DNA of 64,000 nt from Candidatus Competibacter phosphatis (GCF_012939995.1 NZ_SPMZ01000029.1:1-64000), one strand, 5' to 3'; positions 45,625-55,952 are shown, counted from the stretch's first letter. The notes: generated by a model from the letters alone, not told the origin. Numbers and translations are program-made.

Positions 45625-46604
45625 GAAGGGTTGTCCTGTTCGTAACGGGCGTAGGCGTTGACGATGCGCTGCACCAGGGGATGTCGCACCACGTCGCGGG
45701 CGTTGAAGAAGGTCATGCCGATGCTTTCCTCATCCTTCAGGACCTGCAGCACCTGCCGCAGGCCGGACTGGACGTTGCGTGGCAGGTCGACCTGAGTGAC
45801 GTCGCCGGTGACCACCGCCGTTGAGCCGAAGCCGATCCGGGTCAGGAACATCTTCATCTGCTCCACGGTGGTGTTCTGCGCCTCGTCGAGGATGATGAAG
45901 GAATCGTTTAGGGTTCTGCCGCGCATGAACGCCAGCGGCGCGACTTCGATGATGCCGCGCTCGATCAGTTTGGTGACCCGCTCGAAACCCAGCATTTCGT
46001 ACAGGGCGTCGTAGAGCGGTCGCAGGTAGGGATCGATTTTCTGCGCCATGTCGCCGGGCAGAAAACCCAGCCGTTCGCCGGCTTCCACCGCCGGCCGCAC
46101 CAGAACCAACCGCCGCACCGTGCTGGATTCCAGGGCATCCACGGCGCAGGCCACCGCCAGATAGGTTTTGCCGGTACCGGCCGGGCCGACTCCGAAATTC
46201 AGATCGTGGTGCTTGATGTTCCATAGGTAGCGCTGTTGGTTGGGACCGCGGCCACGGATCAGGCCACGCCGGGTGCGGATCAGCACTTCGTCGGTGTCCG
46301 GCTCCAACTCATCGACCAGGGTGTCGGCGCCGGCTTCCTGCAGGGTGAGGTGCACGCTGGCCGGGGTCAGCGTTTCGTCGCGGGTGTTTCGGTACAGCGC
46401 TTCCAGCACCGCGACCGTCACCGTAATTGCCGCCGATTCGCCGATCACTCGAAACTGATGGCCGCGATTGTTGATTTCCACGCCCAACCGGCGTTCGATC
46501 TGGCGCAGGTGCTCGTCCAGATGCCCACATAGATTGGCCAGACGCGCGTTGTCGGCGGGTTCCAGCAATAAATCCCGAAATTGGGGGGCAGTGTTTAGGT
46601 TCAA
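45621..46604 (-). CDS. PhoH family ATPase (YbeZ-like)
   Basis: A 327-residue RNA-associated ATPase often working with YbeY. Walker A is [13 protein letters not shown] (near residue 140) and Walker B is [10 protein letters not shown]. An N-terminal KH-like part precedes the ATPase. The gene is 23 nt after miaB and coupled to ybeY. Confidence 0.94.
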   Translation of the reverse strand: MNLNTAPQFRDLLLEPADNARLANLCGHLDEHLRQIERRLGVEINNRGHQFRVIGESAAITVTVAVLEALYRNTRDETLTPASVHLTLQEAGADTLVDELEPDTDEVLIRTRRGLIRGRGPNQQRYLWNIKHHDLNFGVGPAGTGKTYLAVACAVDALESSTVRRLVLVRPAVEAGERLGFLPGDMAQKIDPYLRPLYDALYEMLGFERVTKLIERGIIEVAPLAFMRGRTLNDSFIILDEAQNTTVEQMKMFLTRIGFGSTAVVTGDVTQVDLPRNVQSGLRQVLQVLKDEESIGMTFFNARDVVRHPLVQRIVNAYARYEQDNPS

Positions 46605-46627
46605 GGCGCGGGCGGCTCGGATATCCG

Positions 46628-47992
46628 CTAGCTGGCTTGTCTGAGGGTGGCGACCGGCGGTTCCGGACAGGCTTGCAGCCGGCCGCGCAGGGAATTGGGC
46701 AGCGCCTCGGTAATGGCGAGATCGGCAAAGCGGCCGATCAGTCCGGGCGGACCGTCGAAGTTGACCACGCGATTGTTCTCGGTGCGTCCCGACAGTTGCC
46801 GGTCATCCTTGCGCGAGGGTCGGTCCACCAGCACCCGCTGGACGGTACCGATCATCCCCTGGCTGATGGCGCGCGCCCCATCCTCGATGCGCGCTTGCAG
46901 TTGCGCCAATCGTTCTTTCTTGGTCGCCAGCGGCGTGGGGTCGGTCAGATTGGCGGCGGGGGTGCCGGGCCGGGGGCTGTAGAGGAAGCTGAAACTGTGG
47001 TCGAAGCCGATTTCGTCGATCAGCGCCATGGTCGCCTCGAAATCCCGCTCGGTTTCGCCGGGGAAGCCGATGATGAAATCCGAGGACAGGCTGATGTCCG
47101 GGCGCGCGGCGCGCAGTTTGCGGATCTTGGCCTTGTATTCCAGCACGGTGTGGCCGCGCTTCATCAACGCCAGGATGCGGTCGGAACCGCTTTGCACCGG
47201 CAGGTGCAGGTGACTGACCAGTTGCGGGACGCGGCTGTAGACCTCGATCAGCCGATCGGAGAATTCCACCGGGTGGGAGGTGGTGTAGCGGATGCGGTCG
47301 ATACCGTCGATGGCGGCGACATGTTCGATCAGCAGTGCCAGATCGGCGGTTTCGTCGTCGCCGATCGGGCCGCGATAGGCGTTGACGTTCTGGCCGAGCA
47401 GGGTGATTTCGCGCACGCCCTGCGCCGCCAGCGCCGCCACTTCGGTCAGCACGGCGTCGAAGGGGCGGCTGACTTCCTCGCCCCGCGTATAGGGAACGAC
47501 GCAGAAGGTGCAGTATTTGCTGCAACCTTCCATAATCGAGACAAAGGCGGTCGGCCCTTCGGCGCGCGGTTCCGGCAAACGATCGAATTTTTCGATTTCC
47601 GGGAACGAGATATCGACCACGGGTTGCCTATTGGCCCACACGGCCGACAGCATGTCCGGCAACCGGTGCAGGGTTTGCGGACCGAACACCAAATCCACCT
47701 GCGGCGCCCGCTCGCGCAGCGCTTCGCCTTCCTGACTGGCGACGCAGCCGCCGACGCCGATCACCGTATCGGGGTGGCGGGATTTGTGGGCTTTCCATTG
47801 ACCCAGTTGCGAGAACACCTTTTCCTGGGCTTTTTCGCGGATGGAGCAGGTATTGAGCAGCAGGACGTCCGCCTGATCGGGATCGTCGGTGCGCTCCAGA
47901 CCGTGGGCCACGCGCAGAACATCCGCCATTTTGGCGGAGTCGTACTCGTTCATTTGGCAGCCGTGGGTCTTGATGTAAAGTTTGCGCGTCAT
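46628..47992 (-). CDS. miaB: tRNA-2-methylthio-N6-dimethylallyladenosine synthase
   Basis: A 454-residue radical-SAM methylthiotransferase acting on tRNA position 37. The N-terminal cluster cysteines are in [20 protein letters not shown] and GVGGCVASQ; the radical-SAM triad is [13 protein letters not shown]; a C-terminal TRAM domain ends the protein. It leads the miaB-phoH-ybeY-corC group on the minus strand. Confidence 0.97.
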   Translation of the reverse strand: MTRKLYIKTHGCQMNEYDSAKMADVLRVAHGLERTDDPDQADVLLLNTCSIREKAQEKVFSQLGQWKAHKSRHPDTVIGVGGCVASQEGEALRERAPQVDLVFGPQTLHRLPDMLSAVWANRQPVVDISFPEIEKFDRLPEPRAEGPTAFVSIMEGCSKYCTFCVVPYTRGEEVSRPFDAVLTEVAALAAQGVREITLLGQNVNAYRGPIGDDETADLALLIEHVAAIDGIDRIRYTTSHPVEFSDRLIEVYSRVPQLVSHLHLPVQSGSDRILALMKRGHTVLEYKAKIRKLRAARPDISLSSDFIIGFPGETERDFEATMALIDEIGFDHSFSFLYSPRPGTPAANLTDPTPLATKKERLAQLQARIEDGARAISQGMIGTVQRVLVDRPSRKDDRQLSGRTENNRVVNFDGPPGLIGRFADLAITEALPNSLRGRLQACPEPPVATLRQAS

Positions 47993-48114
47993 CGGTGATT
48001 TTTGAACAATAACATCGGTGGGAAACTATAGCATCGCCGTTGGGGGGGCGCTAGGCAAGGAGTTTGTCAGCGCCGATAGGACTATGTATGGGGGCTTGCG
48101 GAGGGCTTGCCATT

Positions 48115-50195
48115 ATGACCGCGCCATCGGAAGAAACCCGCACCCAGCCGGTCGAGGTCACCTGTCCGGGCTGCTTTCGCCCGCGCGAATGGGACGCGGC
48201 CGGCGTCTGTCCGATCTGTCATTACCGGGCCAATGCCGAGGGACGATCCGCCGCGCTACTGCCGGTCGGGACGCAACTCAAGGGCTACGTGGTCGGGGAA
48301 AAGCTGGGTCAGGGCGGGTTCGGGATCACCTATCGCGGCTTCGACGTCACCCTGAAGATGAAGGTCGCGATCAAGGAATACTATCCCAGCGAATTTGTCG
48401 GGCGCTCGACCGACCGCAAGACGGTGGTGCTCAACAGCCGCGACCACGAAGAGCTGTTCCACTACGGATTGCGCACCTTCCTGCAAGAAGCGCAAACGAT
48501 CGCACAGCTACGGCACCCGCATCTGGTGCGGGTGGTGAACTTCTTCGAACTGAACGACACCGCCTATCTGGTCATGGACTACTACGAGGGCGAGGACTTG
48601 GCGCGGCATCTGAAACCGCCCCGGAAAGGACAACCGGGAGTCCAGTTGCCGTGGCGGCGGGTGGTCGCGCTACTGCTGCCGGTGCTGGACGGTTTGCAGA
48701 AAGTGCATCAAGCCGGCTTCATGCACCGGGATATCAAACCGGGCAACCTGTACCTGACCAGGGACGACGAATTGATCCTGCTGGATTTCGGCTCGGCCCG
48801 GCAGGTGAGCGGTACCCACAGTCGCAGCCTGCTGATCTATTCCGAGGGCTTTGCGCCCTACGAACAATACCTGCAAGATCATCTGAACCGGCAGGGACCG
48901 TGGACCGACGTCTACGCCGTGGCGGCGACGCTGCACTTTATGCTGACCGGGCATCGGGTGTCGTCGGCGCTGGACCGGAAACAGGCGACGCTGCTGCAAC
49001 AATCGGATGTGCTCAAACCGGCCCGACACTTTGTCCCCGATCTGCCGCTGACGCTGGACGCCGCGTTGCTCCGAGCGCTGGCGGTGGAACCGGAACAGCG
49101 GCTGCAATCAGTTGCTGAACTGAAGCAGTATCTGGAAACCGCGCTGGCGGAAGAGGACAAGCCGCGCCCGCAGCAGCAGCCCCAAGTCGCGTCAAAATCG
49201 CCGATCTCGCCCGAACCGGCTCACGCTCCTCGACTCGAACCCTCGCCCGTGCCCCGTACCCAATCCCCAACCGCTGCCATACCCCGATCGGAGTCCCACC
49301 CCCGGCCAGAACCGCAACCGGCGATTATGCTCGCATCCCCGCTTCTGACCGAACCGAAATCGCCTCGCGGTTTACGGGGGCTGCTGAGGCTGTTTTTTGG
49401 AACAACCGCACCGGCCCCCCGTGCCCAAGCGGCCAGCGCTCCAAGTCTTCCAAGACATGTTAAGCGACAGCACGCGAGGGCCGGCCATGGTGGTCATTCC
49501 AGCGGGCAAGTTCTGGATGGGCAGCCCTGAATCTGAAGCGGAGCGGAGAGATAACGAGCGGCGCCACCGAGTTTCGGTGGAAGCCTTCGCCATGGGTCAA
49601 TATGAAGTTACCTTCGTTGAATACGACCACTTCTGCACGGCCACTGGCCGAGAAAAAACCGGACGATGAAGGCTGGGGTCGAGGCGACCGACCCGTCATC
49701 AGGGTGAGCTGGCACGACGCTGTGGCTTATACCAAATGGCTCTCGAAACAGACCGGCCAAGACTACCGCCTCCCCACCGAAGCGGAATGGGAATACGCCG
49801 CGCGAGCGGGGACGGAGACCCCATTTTGGACGGGGTGCTGCGTCACGACCGCGCAAGCCAATTACAATGGTAACTATGGCTATGGCACTTCGGATTGTGG
49901 GGCAAGGACTGAGGATTACCGGGCAAAGACGACCTCGGTAGGTTCCTTCACTCCCAACCCCTGGAAACTGCACGACACAATGGGCAACGTGTGGGAATGG
50001 ACCTGCTCGGTGTACGACGAGAACTACGGCGGCGCGGAGCTAAAATGTGCTAACAGTGATACGTTCGGTGCCATGGCAGTACGAGGTGGCTCCTGGAGCA
50101 ACAGGCTCGCGAGGGTGCGTTCCGCTGGCCGCGGCTGGGATACGCCGACGTATCGCTTCAACTACCTAGGATTCCGTCTTGCCAGATCAATATAA
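48115..50195 (+). pseudogene. zinc-ribbon / Ser-Thr kinase / FGE-sulfatase-fold fusion, two frame breaks in this assembly
   Basis: Repaired at two points it is one ~692-residue protein. Residues 15-45 form a CxxC zinc ribbon (CPGCFRPREWDAAGVCPICH). Next is an active-looking Ser/Thr kinase (LGQGGFGITYRG, VAIKEYYP, MHRDIKPGNLYL, DFGSAR) to about 350, then a long Pro-rich linker, then an FGE-fold domain (GPAMVVIPAGKFWMGSPESE to LGFRLARSI). The breaks are a T6 run at 49393-49398 and an A6 run at 49653-49658, each one base too long. The Cys of true formylglycine-generating enzymes is absent (VRSAGR). The C-terminus resembles retroelement-diversified lectin folds. The start at 48115 is preferred over 48088. 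Confidence 0.75.
50080..50192 (+). other. candidate diversified (DGR-like) variable region
   Basis: Codes for RGGSWSNRLARVRSAG followed by RGWDTPTYRFNYLGFRLAR. Between the fixed GGSW, RSA-R, P--R and GFR residues the codons are mostly NNC or NNT (AGC, AAC, CTC, GGC, GGC, GAT, TAT, TTC, AAC, TAC), as adenine mutagenesis of AAC/AAT codons would give. No reverse transcriptase or template repeat is in the window, so this is a hypothesis. Confidence 0.35.
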
Positions 50196-50362
50196 CTATT
50201 TGATATTAATTATATTAAATGTTATCACGCGCGAAGCGCACGTTCTTTTCCGCGCATGTTTTTTTGAGGGGGGTTATCCACAATCGAACCACACCAGCAT
50301 TTCCCACCAACCCTCCTTGCTCAAGGAGGGGAACGCCTTCCATTTTCCACGAGGTGATGATC

Positions 50363-52132
50363 ATGCGTTTTCCCTACGGCATCGCCGACTTCCGCAAGAT
50401 CCGAGAGGAAGGCTATTTCTATGTGGATCGCAGCGACCGTATCGCTCTGCTGGAAGAAACCGGGAGCCAACTGTTGTTCCTGCGCCCGCGCCGCTTCGGC
50501 AAGAGCCTGTGGCTGTCCACGCTGGAAAACTACTACGACTTGGCGCGGGCGGACGATTTCGAGCAACTGTTCGGCGGGCTGAAGATCGGCCAGAATCCGA
50601 CGCCACGGCACAATCGCTATTTCATCCTCAATCTCAACTTTTCCGTGGTGGACCCCCACGGCGACTCGGACGCCGTTCGCGCTTCCTTGTTTCACCATCT
50701 GAATATCCAGATCAAGGCCATGATGGCTCGTTATGGCGATTGGTTGGAGGGTCGGGTCGACATCGAACCCGACGATGGCATCGCCTCCTTTCAATCCCTG
50801 ACCAGCGCCATTTCCCAAACCCCGTACAAGCTCTATCTGCTGGTTGACGAATACGACAATTTCGCCAACGAAGTGATGATCAGCCCGTGGCGCGGCACGG
50901 ATCGCTATCAGCGCCTGGTTGAAAACGAGGGCACCATCAAAACCTTCTTCAAGGCGGTCAAGGCCGGAGCGGAAGGACGCGGCGTCGACCGGGTATTCCT
51001 GACCGGCATCTCGCCGGTGGTGTTGAGCGACATGACCAGCGGCTACAACGTCGCCGAAGACCTCTCGCAACGGCCTCGATTCCACGATCTGTGCGGGTTT
51101 ACCGAGACCGAACTGCGCGTTGCCTTGGACACCGTGGCGGTGGCGCACGACCTCGGCGCCGGTCAGGTCGACACGGCCTTGACGCTGATGCGTGACTTCT
51201 ACAACGGCTATCGTTTCACCCCGCAGCGCGACGAGCGAGTCTACAACCCGACCCTGGTGTTGTACTTTCTCAAGCGCTTGGCCGAGGACGGCGTTTTTCC
51301 GACCCGACTGCTGGACGACAACCTGGCGATGGATCGAAACCGGATTCAATATGTCGCCCGGCTGCCCCACGGCGAAGCCTTGGTCAACCGCGCCCTGAAT
51401 CCGGCTGAACCGCTCGCCGTCGCGCAACTGGTCAACCGCTTCGGGGTGCAGGACATGCTCACCGCCCCGAAGAATCCCGATTTTCTCGCCACCTTGTTGT
51501 ATTACTTCGGCGTTCTCACCCTAGCCGGGCGGGATGCCCTGGGCAAGCTGCAACTGGCCATTCCCAATCAAGTGATTCGTAAGCTCTACGTCGAGCGCTT
51601 GCAAGAACAGCTCCTGCCACGCTACGAAGATCAGGAACAACGACAGGCAGTGGTCGAACGGTTCTACGCCACCGGCGACCTTGGCCCCCTCTGCGACCTG
51701 CTCGAACAAACTTATTTCAAAGTCTTCGACAACCGGGATTTGCGCTGGAGCAATGAGCTGGTGGTGAAAACGGCGTTTCTGGTGGTGCTGTTCAACGATG
51801 CTTTCTACATCATGGACTCGGAACCGGCGCTGGGACGGGGGTACGGCGATCTCATGCTGCGGGTGCGGCCCGACATGCGTCAGTATCAATTGCTCGACCA
51901 CTTGCTGGAATTTAAAAAGGTCGGTCTCAAAGCGGTCGGCCTGACCAGTGCCGAGCTGGCGGCGAAAACGCGGGACGAATTACGCGCCCTGTCCGTGGTG
52001 GCGGAAAAGTTGCGGGAAGCCGAAATTCAGTTGACCGCCTATCGGGAAACCCTGAAGCGCACCGACAGCGAGAGTCTCAAGCTGCGTACCCACGCGGTGG
52101 TGAGTATCGGGCTGGAACGGCTGGTGTGGTGA
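50363..52132 (+). CDS. AAA-like ATPase / PD-(D/E)XK nuclease family protein
   Basis: A 589-residue protein of the AAA-ATPase-like plus PD-(D/E)XK superfamily type found in many copies in some gammaproteobacteria and anaerobes. The start MRFPYGIADFRKIREEGYFY is typical; P-loop-like LRPRRFGKSL (near residue 45), Walker-B-like YLLVDEYDNFANEV and, at the C-terminus, a nuclease-fold segment QYQLLDHLLEFKKVGLKAVG. I start at 50363 (GAGG 8 nt upstream). Function is unknown, perhaps a defence or mobile-element-related protein. Confidence 0.8.
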   Translation: MRFPYGIADFRKIREEGYFYVDRSDRIALLEETGSQLLFLRPRRFGKSLWLSTLENYYDLARADDFEQLFGGLKIGQNPTPRHNRYFILNLNFSVVDPHGDSDAVRASLFHHLNIQIKAMMARYGDWLEGRVDIEPDDGIASFQSLTSAISQTPYKLYLLVDEYDNFANEVMISPWRGTDRYQRLVENEGTIKTFFKAVKAGAEGRGVDRVFLTGISPVVLSDMTSGYNVAEDLSQRPRFHDLCGFTETELRVALDTVAVAHDLGAGQVDTALTLMRDFYNGYRFTPQRDERVYNPTLVLYFLKRLAEDGVFPTRLLDDNLAMDRNRIQYVARLPHGEALVNRALNPAEPLAVAQLVNRFGVQDMLTAPKNPDFLATLLYYFGVLTLAGRDALGKLQLAIPNQVIRKLYVERLQEQLLPRYEDQEQRQAVVERFYATGDLGPLCDLLEQTYFKVFDNRDLRWSNELVVKTAFLVVLFNDAFYIMDSEPALGRGYGDLMLRVRPDMRQYQLLDHLLEFKKVGLKAVGLTSAELAAKTRDELRALSVVAEKLREAEIQLTAYRETLKRTDSESLKLRTHAVVSIGLERLVW

Positions 52133-52240
52133 GGACGGATGCGGCCATGGGAAGGAGAGCGAGAAGACTCCGTGCTCGTCTTTTCGGAGGGAGTGATAAG
52201 ATAGCGACCCGTTTGACAGCCCCTTGGAGATCGGAGCTTG

Positions 52241-53221
52241 ATGGAATTTTTGAGTGAATACGGCATGTTTTTGGCTAAGGCCGTGACCATCGTGGCGGCG
52301 TTGCTGGTCATGGTGGGCGGCATCGTGGCGTTGGTGGCGCGCGGCGGCCAACGGGGAGAGAGCCATGGGCGACTGGACATCCGCCATCTCAACGAGAATT
52401 ACGATGGCATGGCGTTGGCGCTCAAGTCGGCCATTTTGTCGAAAAAGCAGTTCAAGCAGGCCCAAAAGGAACGCAAGGCGCACGACAAACAGCGCGAGAA
52501 AGCTGAGCGCCGGCGGGTGTTCGTGCTGAACTTCCACGGCGACATTCGCGGTACGGCGGTGGCGTCCTTGCGCGAGGAGGTCACGGCGGTGCTGACCGTC
52601 GCCCAAGCGGAGGATGAAATCGTGCTGCGGCTGGAGAGCGCCGGCGGGTTGGTGCATGCCTACGGGTTGGCGGCGGCGCAACTGCTGCGCATCCGCGACC
52701 GGCGGGTGAAGTTGACCGTGGCGGTCGACAAGGTGGCGGCCAGCGGCGGCTACATGATGGCGTGCGTGGCCGACCACGTCATCGCCGCGCCGTTCGCCGT
52801 GCTCGGCTCGATCGGGGTCGTCGCCCAGTTACCCAATTTCAACCGCCTGCTCAAGAAACACGATGTCGATTACGAACAGTTCACGGCCGGCGAATTCAAG
52901 CGCACGGTGACGATTTTCGGCGAGAACACCGATCAGGGTCGGCATAAGTTTCAGGAGGAAATCGAAGACGCGCACACCCTGTTCAAGGACTTCGTCAAGA
53001 CCCATCGTCCTCGGGTCGAGCTGGAGCGGGTGGCGACCGGCGAGCACTGGTACGGTACCCGGGCGTTGGAGTGCCAATTGGTGGACGAGCTGCGCACCAG
53101 TGACGATTATCTGCTGGACGCCAGCGCCGAGGCGGATCTGTACGAAATCGCCTACACCGGCAAGAAGCCCTGGTTGGCTCGGTTGCTGGCGCAGACCGGG
53201 GAGGCGTTGGGGCGATTCTGA
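52241..53221 (+). CDS. sohB: protease SohB (S49 family)
   Basis: A 326-residue inner-membrane serine protease with one N-terminal helix (FLAKAVTIVAALLVMVGGIVA). The Ser-Lys dyad is visible: Ser in VAASGGYMMACVAD and Lys in FTAGEFKRTVT. The DUF-like N-terminal region with KKQFKQAQKERKAHDKQREK is typical of SohB. It probably clips membrane proteins or signal peptides. Confidence 0.93.
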   Translation: MEFLSEYGMFLAKAVTIVAALLVMVGGIVALVARGGQRGESHGRLDIRHLNENYDGMALALKSAILSKKQFKQAQKERKAHDKQREKAERRRVFVLNFHGDIRGTAVASLREEVTAVLTVAQAEDEIVLRLESAGGLVHAYGLAAAQLLRIRDRRVKLTVAVDKVAASGGYMMACVADHVIAAPFAVLGSIGVVAQLPNFNRLLKKHDVDYEQFTAGEFKRTVTIFGENTDQGRHKFQEEIEDAHTLFKDFVKTHRPRVELERVATGEHWYGTRALECQLVDELRTSDDYLLDASAEADLYEIAYTGKKPWLARLLAQTGEALGRF

Positions 53222-53228
53222 GCGTGTT

Positions 53229-53255
53229 GGCCGGTTGCGCGGGCGGCAACCGGCC
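53229..53255. other. GC hairpin between sohB and ssb
   Basis: Perfect 10-bp stem GGCCGGTTGC / GCAACCGGCC with a 7-nt loop in the 59-nt gap between two convergent genes. There is no T-run, so any terminator action would be weak. Confidence 0.5.
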
Positions 53256-53280
53256 TGGGCGTTGCGATACTCCAACTGAT

Positions 53281-53757
53281 TCAGAACGGAATATCGTCGT
53301 CGAAACTGTTATCCACATCCGGCTTGGACGGCGACGGGGTACGCGCCGGGCTCTGCGGCGCTCTCGACGCTGGCTCGCCTGCTTCCGAGGTGCGCGGCTC
53401 GAACGAGGCGTCGCCGCCGGAGTCGCCACGGCCACCCAGCATTTTCATTTCGTTGGCGACGATTTCGGTGGTGTAGCGGTCCTGGCCGTCCTGACCCTGC
53501 CACTTGCGGGTCTGAATACGGCCCTCAATGTACACCGAACGGCCTTTTTTCAGATATTCGCCGGCGATTTTCGCCAGAGCGCCGAAGAAGACCACGCGAT
53601 GCCACTCGGTGCGTTCCTGCTTCATCCCCTCGCGATCCTTGAAGGTTTCGGTGGTGGCGATGTTGATGTGGGTGATCGCGTCGCCGCTGGGCATGTAGCG
53701 CACCTCCGGGTCCTTGCCCAGGTTGCCGATCAGAATCGCTTTGTTGACGCTGGCCAT
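53281..53757 (-). CDS. ssb: single-stranded DNA-binding protein
   Basis: A 158-residue SSB. The OB-fold (residues 1-110) starts [21 protein letters not shown] disordered Pro/Ser/Glu linker leads to the acidic C-terminal tip NSFDDDIPF used to recruit repair and replication proteins. Length and ends are standard. Confidence 0.97.
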   Translation of the reverse strand: MASVNKAILIGNLGKDPEVRYMPSGDAITHINIATTETFKDREGMKQERTEWHRVVFFGALAKIAGEYLKKGRSVYIEGRIQTRKWQGQDGQDRYTTEIVANEMKMLGGRGDSGGDASFEPRTSEAGEPASRAPQSPARTPSPSKPDVDNSFDDDIPF

Positions 53758-53845
53758 GGCGATTTACTCCTTAATTCTCTTTCAATCTCAATGGGTGGTT
53801 AGTACGGGCATCATGCCATAGATTGGCGGGATACGTAGGCGTCGC

Positions 53846-55201
53846 TCAGCGTTCCGTCGCCGCATAGGCTCGCAGCGCCGCTTCGTCCAGCGCGTGCCGG
53901 TCCACCTTGAGATAAGCCACCCCGTCGGCGGCGATGACCACCGCCTCCGCCACCCCAGGTACCTGCGTCAGCCGCGCCGCCAGATCCCAGGCTTGCCCTT
54001 CGTCCAGCGCACCCACATTGAGCAGATAGCTGCTCAGATAACTCGGGTTCCGCATGGTCCAGGCCACCAGCAGCCAAGCCAGCGCGCCCAGCGTCGCGAA
54101 AGCGAAGACCCCCTGGAGGCCAACCCGCCCGTGCAGCAGACCGCCCAGCGCCCCGCCGGCAAACGCCCCCAGAAACTGGCTACTGGAATAGACGCCCATC
54201 GCCGTACCCTTGGCGTCGGGCGGCGCCATCTTGGCGATCAGGGAAGGGAGGGTGGCTTCCAGCAGGTTGAAGCCAGTGAAGAACGCCAGCATCAGCAGGC
54301 TGATTTCCAGCACGCTGTCGTGCAGGGTCAACAGGCCGAACTCGGTCAGTGCCAGCAGCAGAATCGCCCCCAGGAACACCGGTTTGAGCCGGTGCTGTTT
54401 TTCGGCAACGATGATGAAGGGCACCATCGCCGCCATCGAGAACAGCAGCGCCGGTAGATAGACTTCCCAATGCTTCCCGCTCGCCAGACCGGCGTCGCGC
54501 AGCGCCAGCGGCACGGCGACGAAGGTGGCGGTCAGCAGCAGGTGCAGGGTGAAGATGCCGAAATTGAGCCGCAGCAACTGACCGTCGAACAGCACCCGGC
54601 CGAACTGGGAGGCGACCGGCTCGGCGTCGCGGTGGACCCGACTCACCGTGGGATCGGGTACCTGAAAGCGCACCACGGCCATGCCAAGCAGGGCGAACAG
54701 GCCGGTCAGCCAGAAGATGCCGGGTACCCCGATCCAGCCATTCAGCACCGGTCCCATGATCATCGAGACGGCGAAGGACAGGCCGATGGTAATGCCGATG
54801 AAGGCCATGACCTTGATGCGGTGTTCCTCGCGGGTCAGATCGGCCGCCAGCGCCATCACCGCCGCCGATACCGCGCCGCCACCTTGTAGCGCCCGGCCGA
54901 GGATGACCGCCCAAATGGAATCGGCCAGCGCCGCCACCACGCTGCCCAGGGCGAAGATCAGTAGGCCCAAATAAATCATGCGCTTGCGGCCGTAGCGGTC
55001 GGACAGGAAGCCGAAGGGAATCTGGAACAGCGCCTGGCTGAAACCGTAAACGCCTATCGCCAAACCCGCCAGCGCCGGCGTATTGCCGCGCAGGTGTTCG
55101 GCATACAGCGCGAACACCGGCAGGATCATGAACAAGCCCAACATGCGCAGCGAAAACACGCTCGCCAGCCAGAGTGCTGTCTGGCGTTCGTTGTTGGTCA
55201 T
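53846..55201 (-). CDS. YajR-like MFS transporter with C-terminal ferredoxin-like domain
   Basis: A 451-residue 12-helix transporter. Motif A is GFLSDRYGRKRM. After the helices a cytoplasmic tail of about 70 residues (GALDEGQAWDLAARLTQVPG then VAEAVVIAADGVAYLKVDRH) folds like the YAM domain of E. coli YajR (454 residues). Start at ATG 55201 gives MTNNERQTALWLAS. The substrate is unknown. It is divergent from the ferritin-like gene across a region with Fur boxes and may be iron regulated. Confidence 0.85.
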   Translation of the reverse strand: MTNNERQTALWLASVFSLRMLGLFMILPVFALYAEHLRGNTPALAGLAIGVYGFSQALFQIPFGFLSDRYGRKRMIYLGLLIFALGSVVAALADSIWAVILGRALQGGGAVSAAVMALAADLTREEHRIKVMAFIGITIGLSFAVSMIMGPVLNGWIGVPGIFWLTGLFALLGMAVVRFQVPDPTVSRVHRDAEPVASQFGRVLFDGQLLRLNFGIFTLHLLLTATFVAVPLALRDAGLASGKHWEVYLPALLFSMAAMVPFIIVAEKQHRLKPVFLGAILLLALTEFGLLTLHDSVLEISLLMLAFFTGFNLLEATLPSLIAKMAPPDAKGTAMGVYSSSQFLGAFAGGALGGLLHGRVGLQGVFAFATLGALAWLLVAWTMRNPSYLSSYLLNVGALDEGQAWDLAARLTQVPGVAEAVVIAADGVAYLKVDRHALDEAALRAYAATER

Positions 55202-55318
55202 CCCGTCATGCACTAAACCGCCTGCCTTCATCCTGCTTCAAGTCTCCGTCTGTCTTCGAGTCAAGATTGCCCATGATACTACCCTCGATCTTTGCCCGCA
55301 TGGATAGCTGTTGTTTGC

Positions 55319-55369
55319 GCACATGGATAATCATTGCTTACGTTTTGTTTGAGAATGATTCTCATTTTT
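55319..55369. promoter_or_regulatory. two Fur-box-like sites between yajR-like and ferritin-like genes
   Basis: GAGAATGATTCTCATTTTT at 55351-55369 matches 14 of 19 bases of the Fur consensus and is a clean inverted repeat at its centre. A weaker site ending ATAATCATT sits at 55319-55337. A possible promoter TTGTTT, 18 nt, TATTAT (55345-55374) for the ferritin-like gene overlaps the stronger box. Confidence 0.7.
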
Positions 55370-55481
55370 ATTATTATGTTTTCAAGACATGACGGGACCG
55401 ATCGCGATGAACCACGCCAGCGTGGCCATTCTCGCGCCGGACGAGATGCAAGTAACCGTTCTCCCACGACGAAAAGGCGGC

Positions 55482-55952
55482 ATGAACATGACCCAAGCAC
55501 TCGATAGAAACGCCACTATCAGCGTATTGAATCGAATTCTCGAACTGGAGTTGGCGGGCGTGGTGCGCTACACCCACTACGCGTTGATGGTGTACGGCTA
55601 CAGCCGTATTCCCATCGTCGGCTGGCTCAATGCGCAAGCCGATGAAAGTCTGCTGCACGCTCGTCAAGCCGGGGAATTGATCACCAGCCTGGGTGGTCAC
55701 CCCTCGCTGGGCATTGGCCCGTTGCTGGAAACGCATCAGCACGATATCGGCGATATTCTGCGGGAATCGCTGGCGCACGAGGGCGAGGCGCTCAAAGCGT
55801 ACTACGAACTGCTGGATTGTGCGCAGGATCGGGATGTGCGCCTGGAGGAATACGCCCGGACCATGATTGCCGAGGAACAAACCCACCTGGATGAAGTGGA
55901 TAAGATGCTACGGGTACCGGGCCAGACCCGGACGGCCAAGGAGGGTACCTGA
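55482..55952 (+). CDS. ferritin-like/bacterioferritin-type protein
   Basis: A 156-residue four-helix protein. Metal-ligand positions are seen as ELELAGVVRYTHY, ADESLLHARQAGELI, HEGEALKAYYELL and IAEEQTHLDEV. It likely oxidises and stores iron. ATG 55482 (MNMTQALDRN) is chosen after AAAAGGCGG; ATG 55407 would add 25 residues lacking similarity. The stop abuts the feoA ATG, so it is the first gene of the feo operon and lies behind a Fur-type box. Confidence 0.85.
   Translation: MNMTQALDRNATISVLNRILELELAGVVRYTHYALMVYGYSRIPIVGWLNAQADESLLHARQAGELITSLGGHPSLGIGPLLETHQHDIGDILRESLAHEGEALKAYYELLDCAQDRDVRLEEYARTMIAEEQTHLDEVDKMLRVPGQTRTAKEGT

Noticed and set aside
46637-47998. 453-residue plus-strand frame opposite miaB
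   Set aside because: Shadow frame; miaB has all cluster cysteines.
50196-50362. Reverse transcriptase or template repeat just after the kinase fusion
   Set aside because: The sequence up to the AAA gene is non-coding and shows no near copy of 50080-50192; if a DGR exists its core is outside the window.
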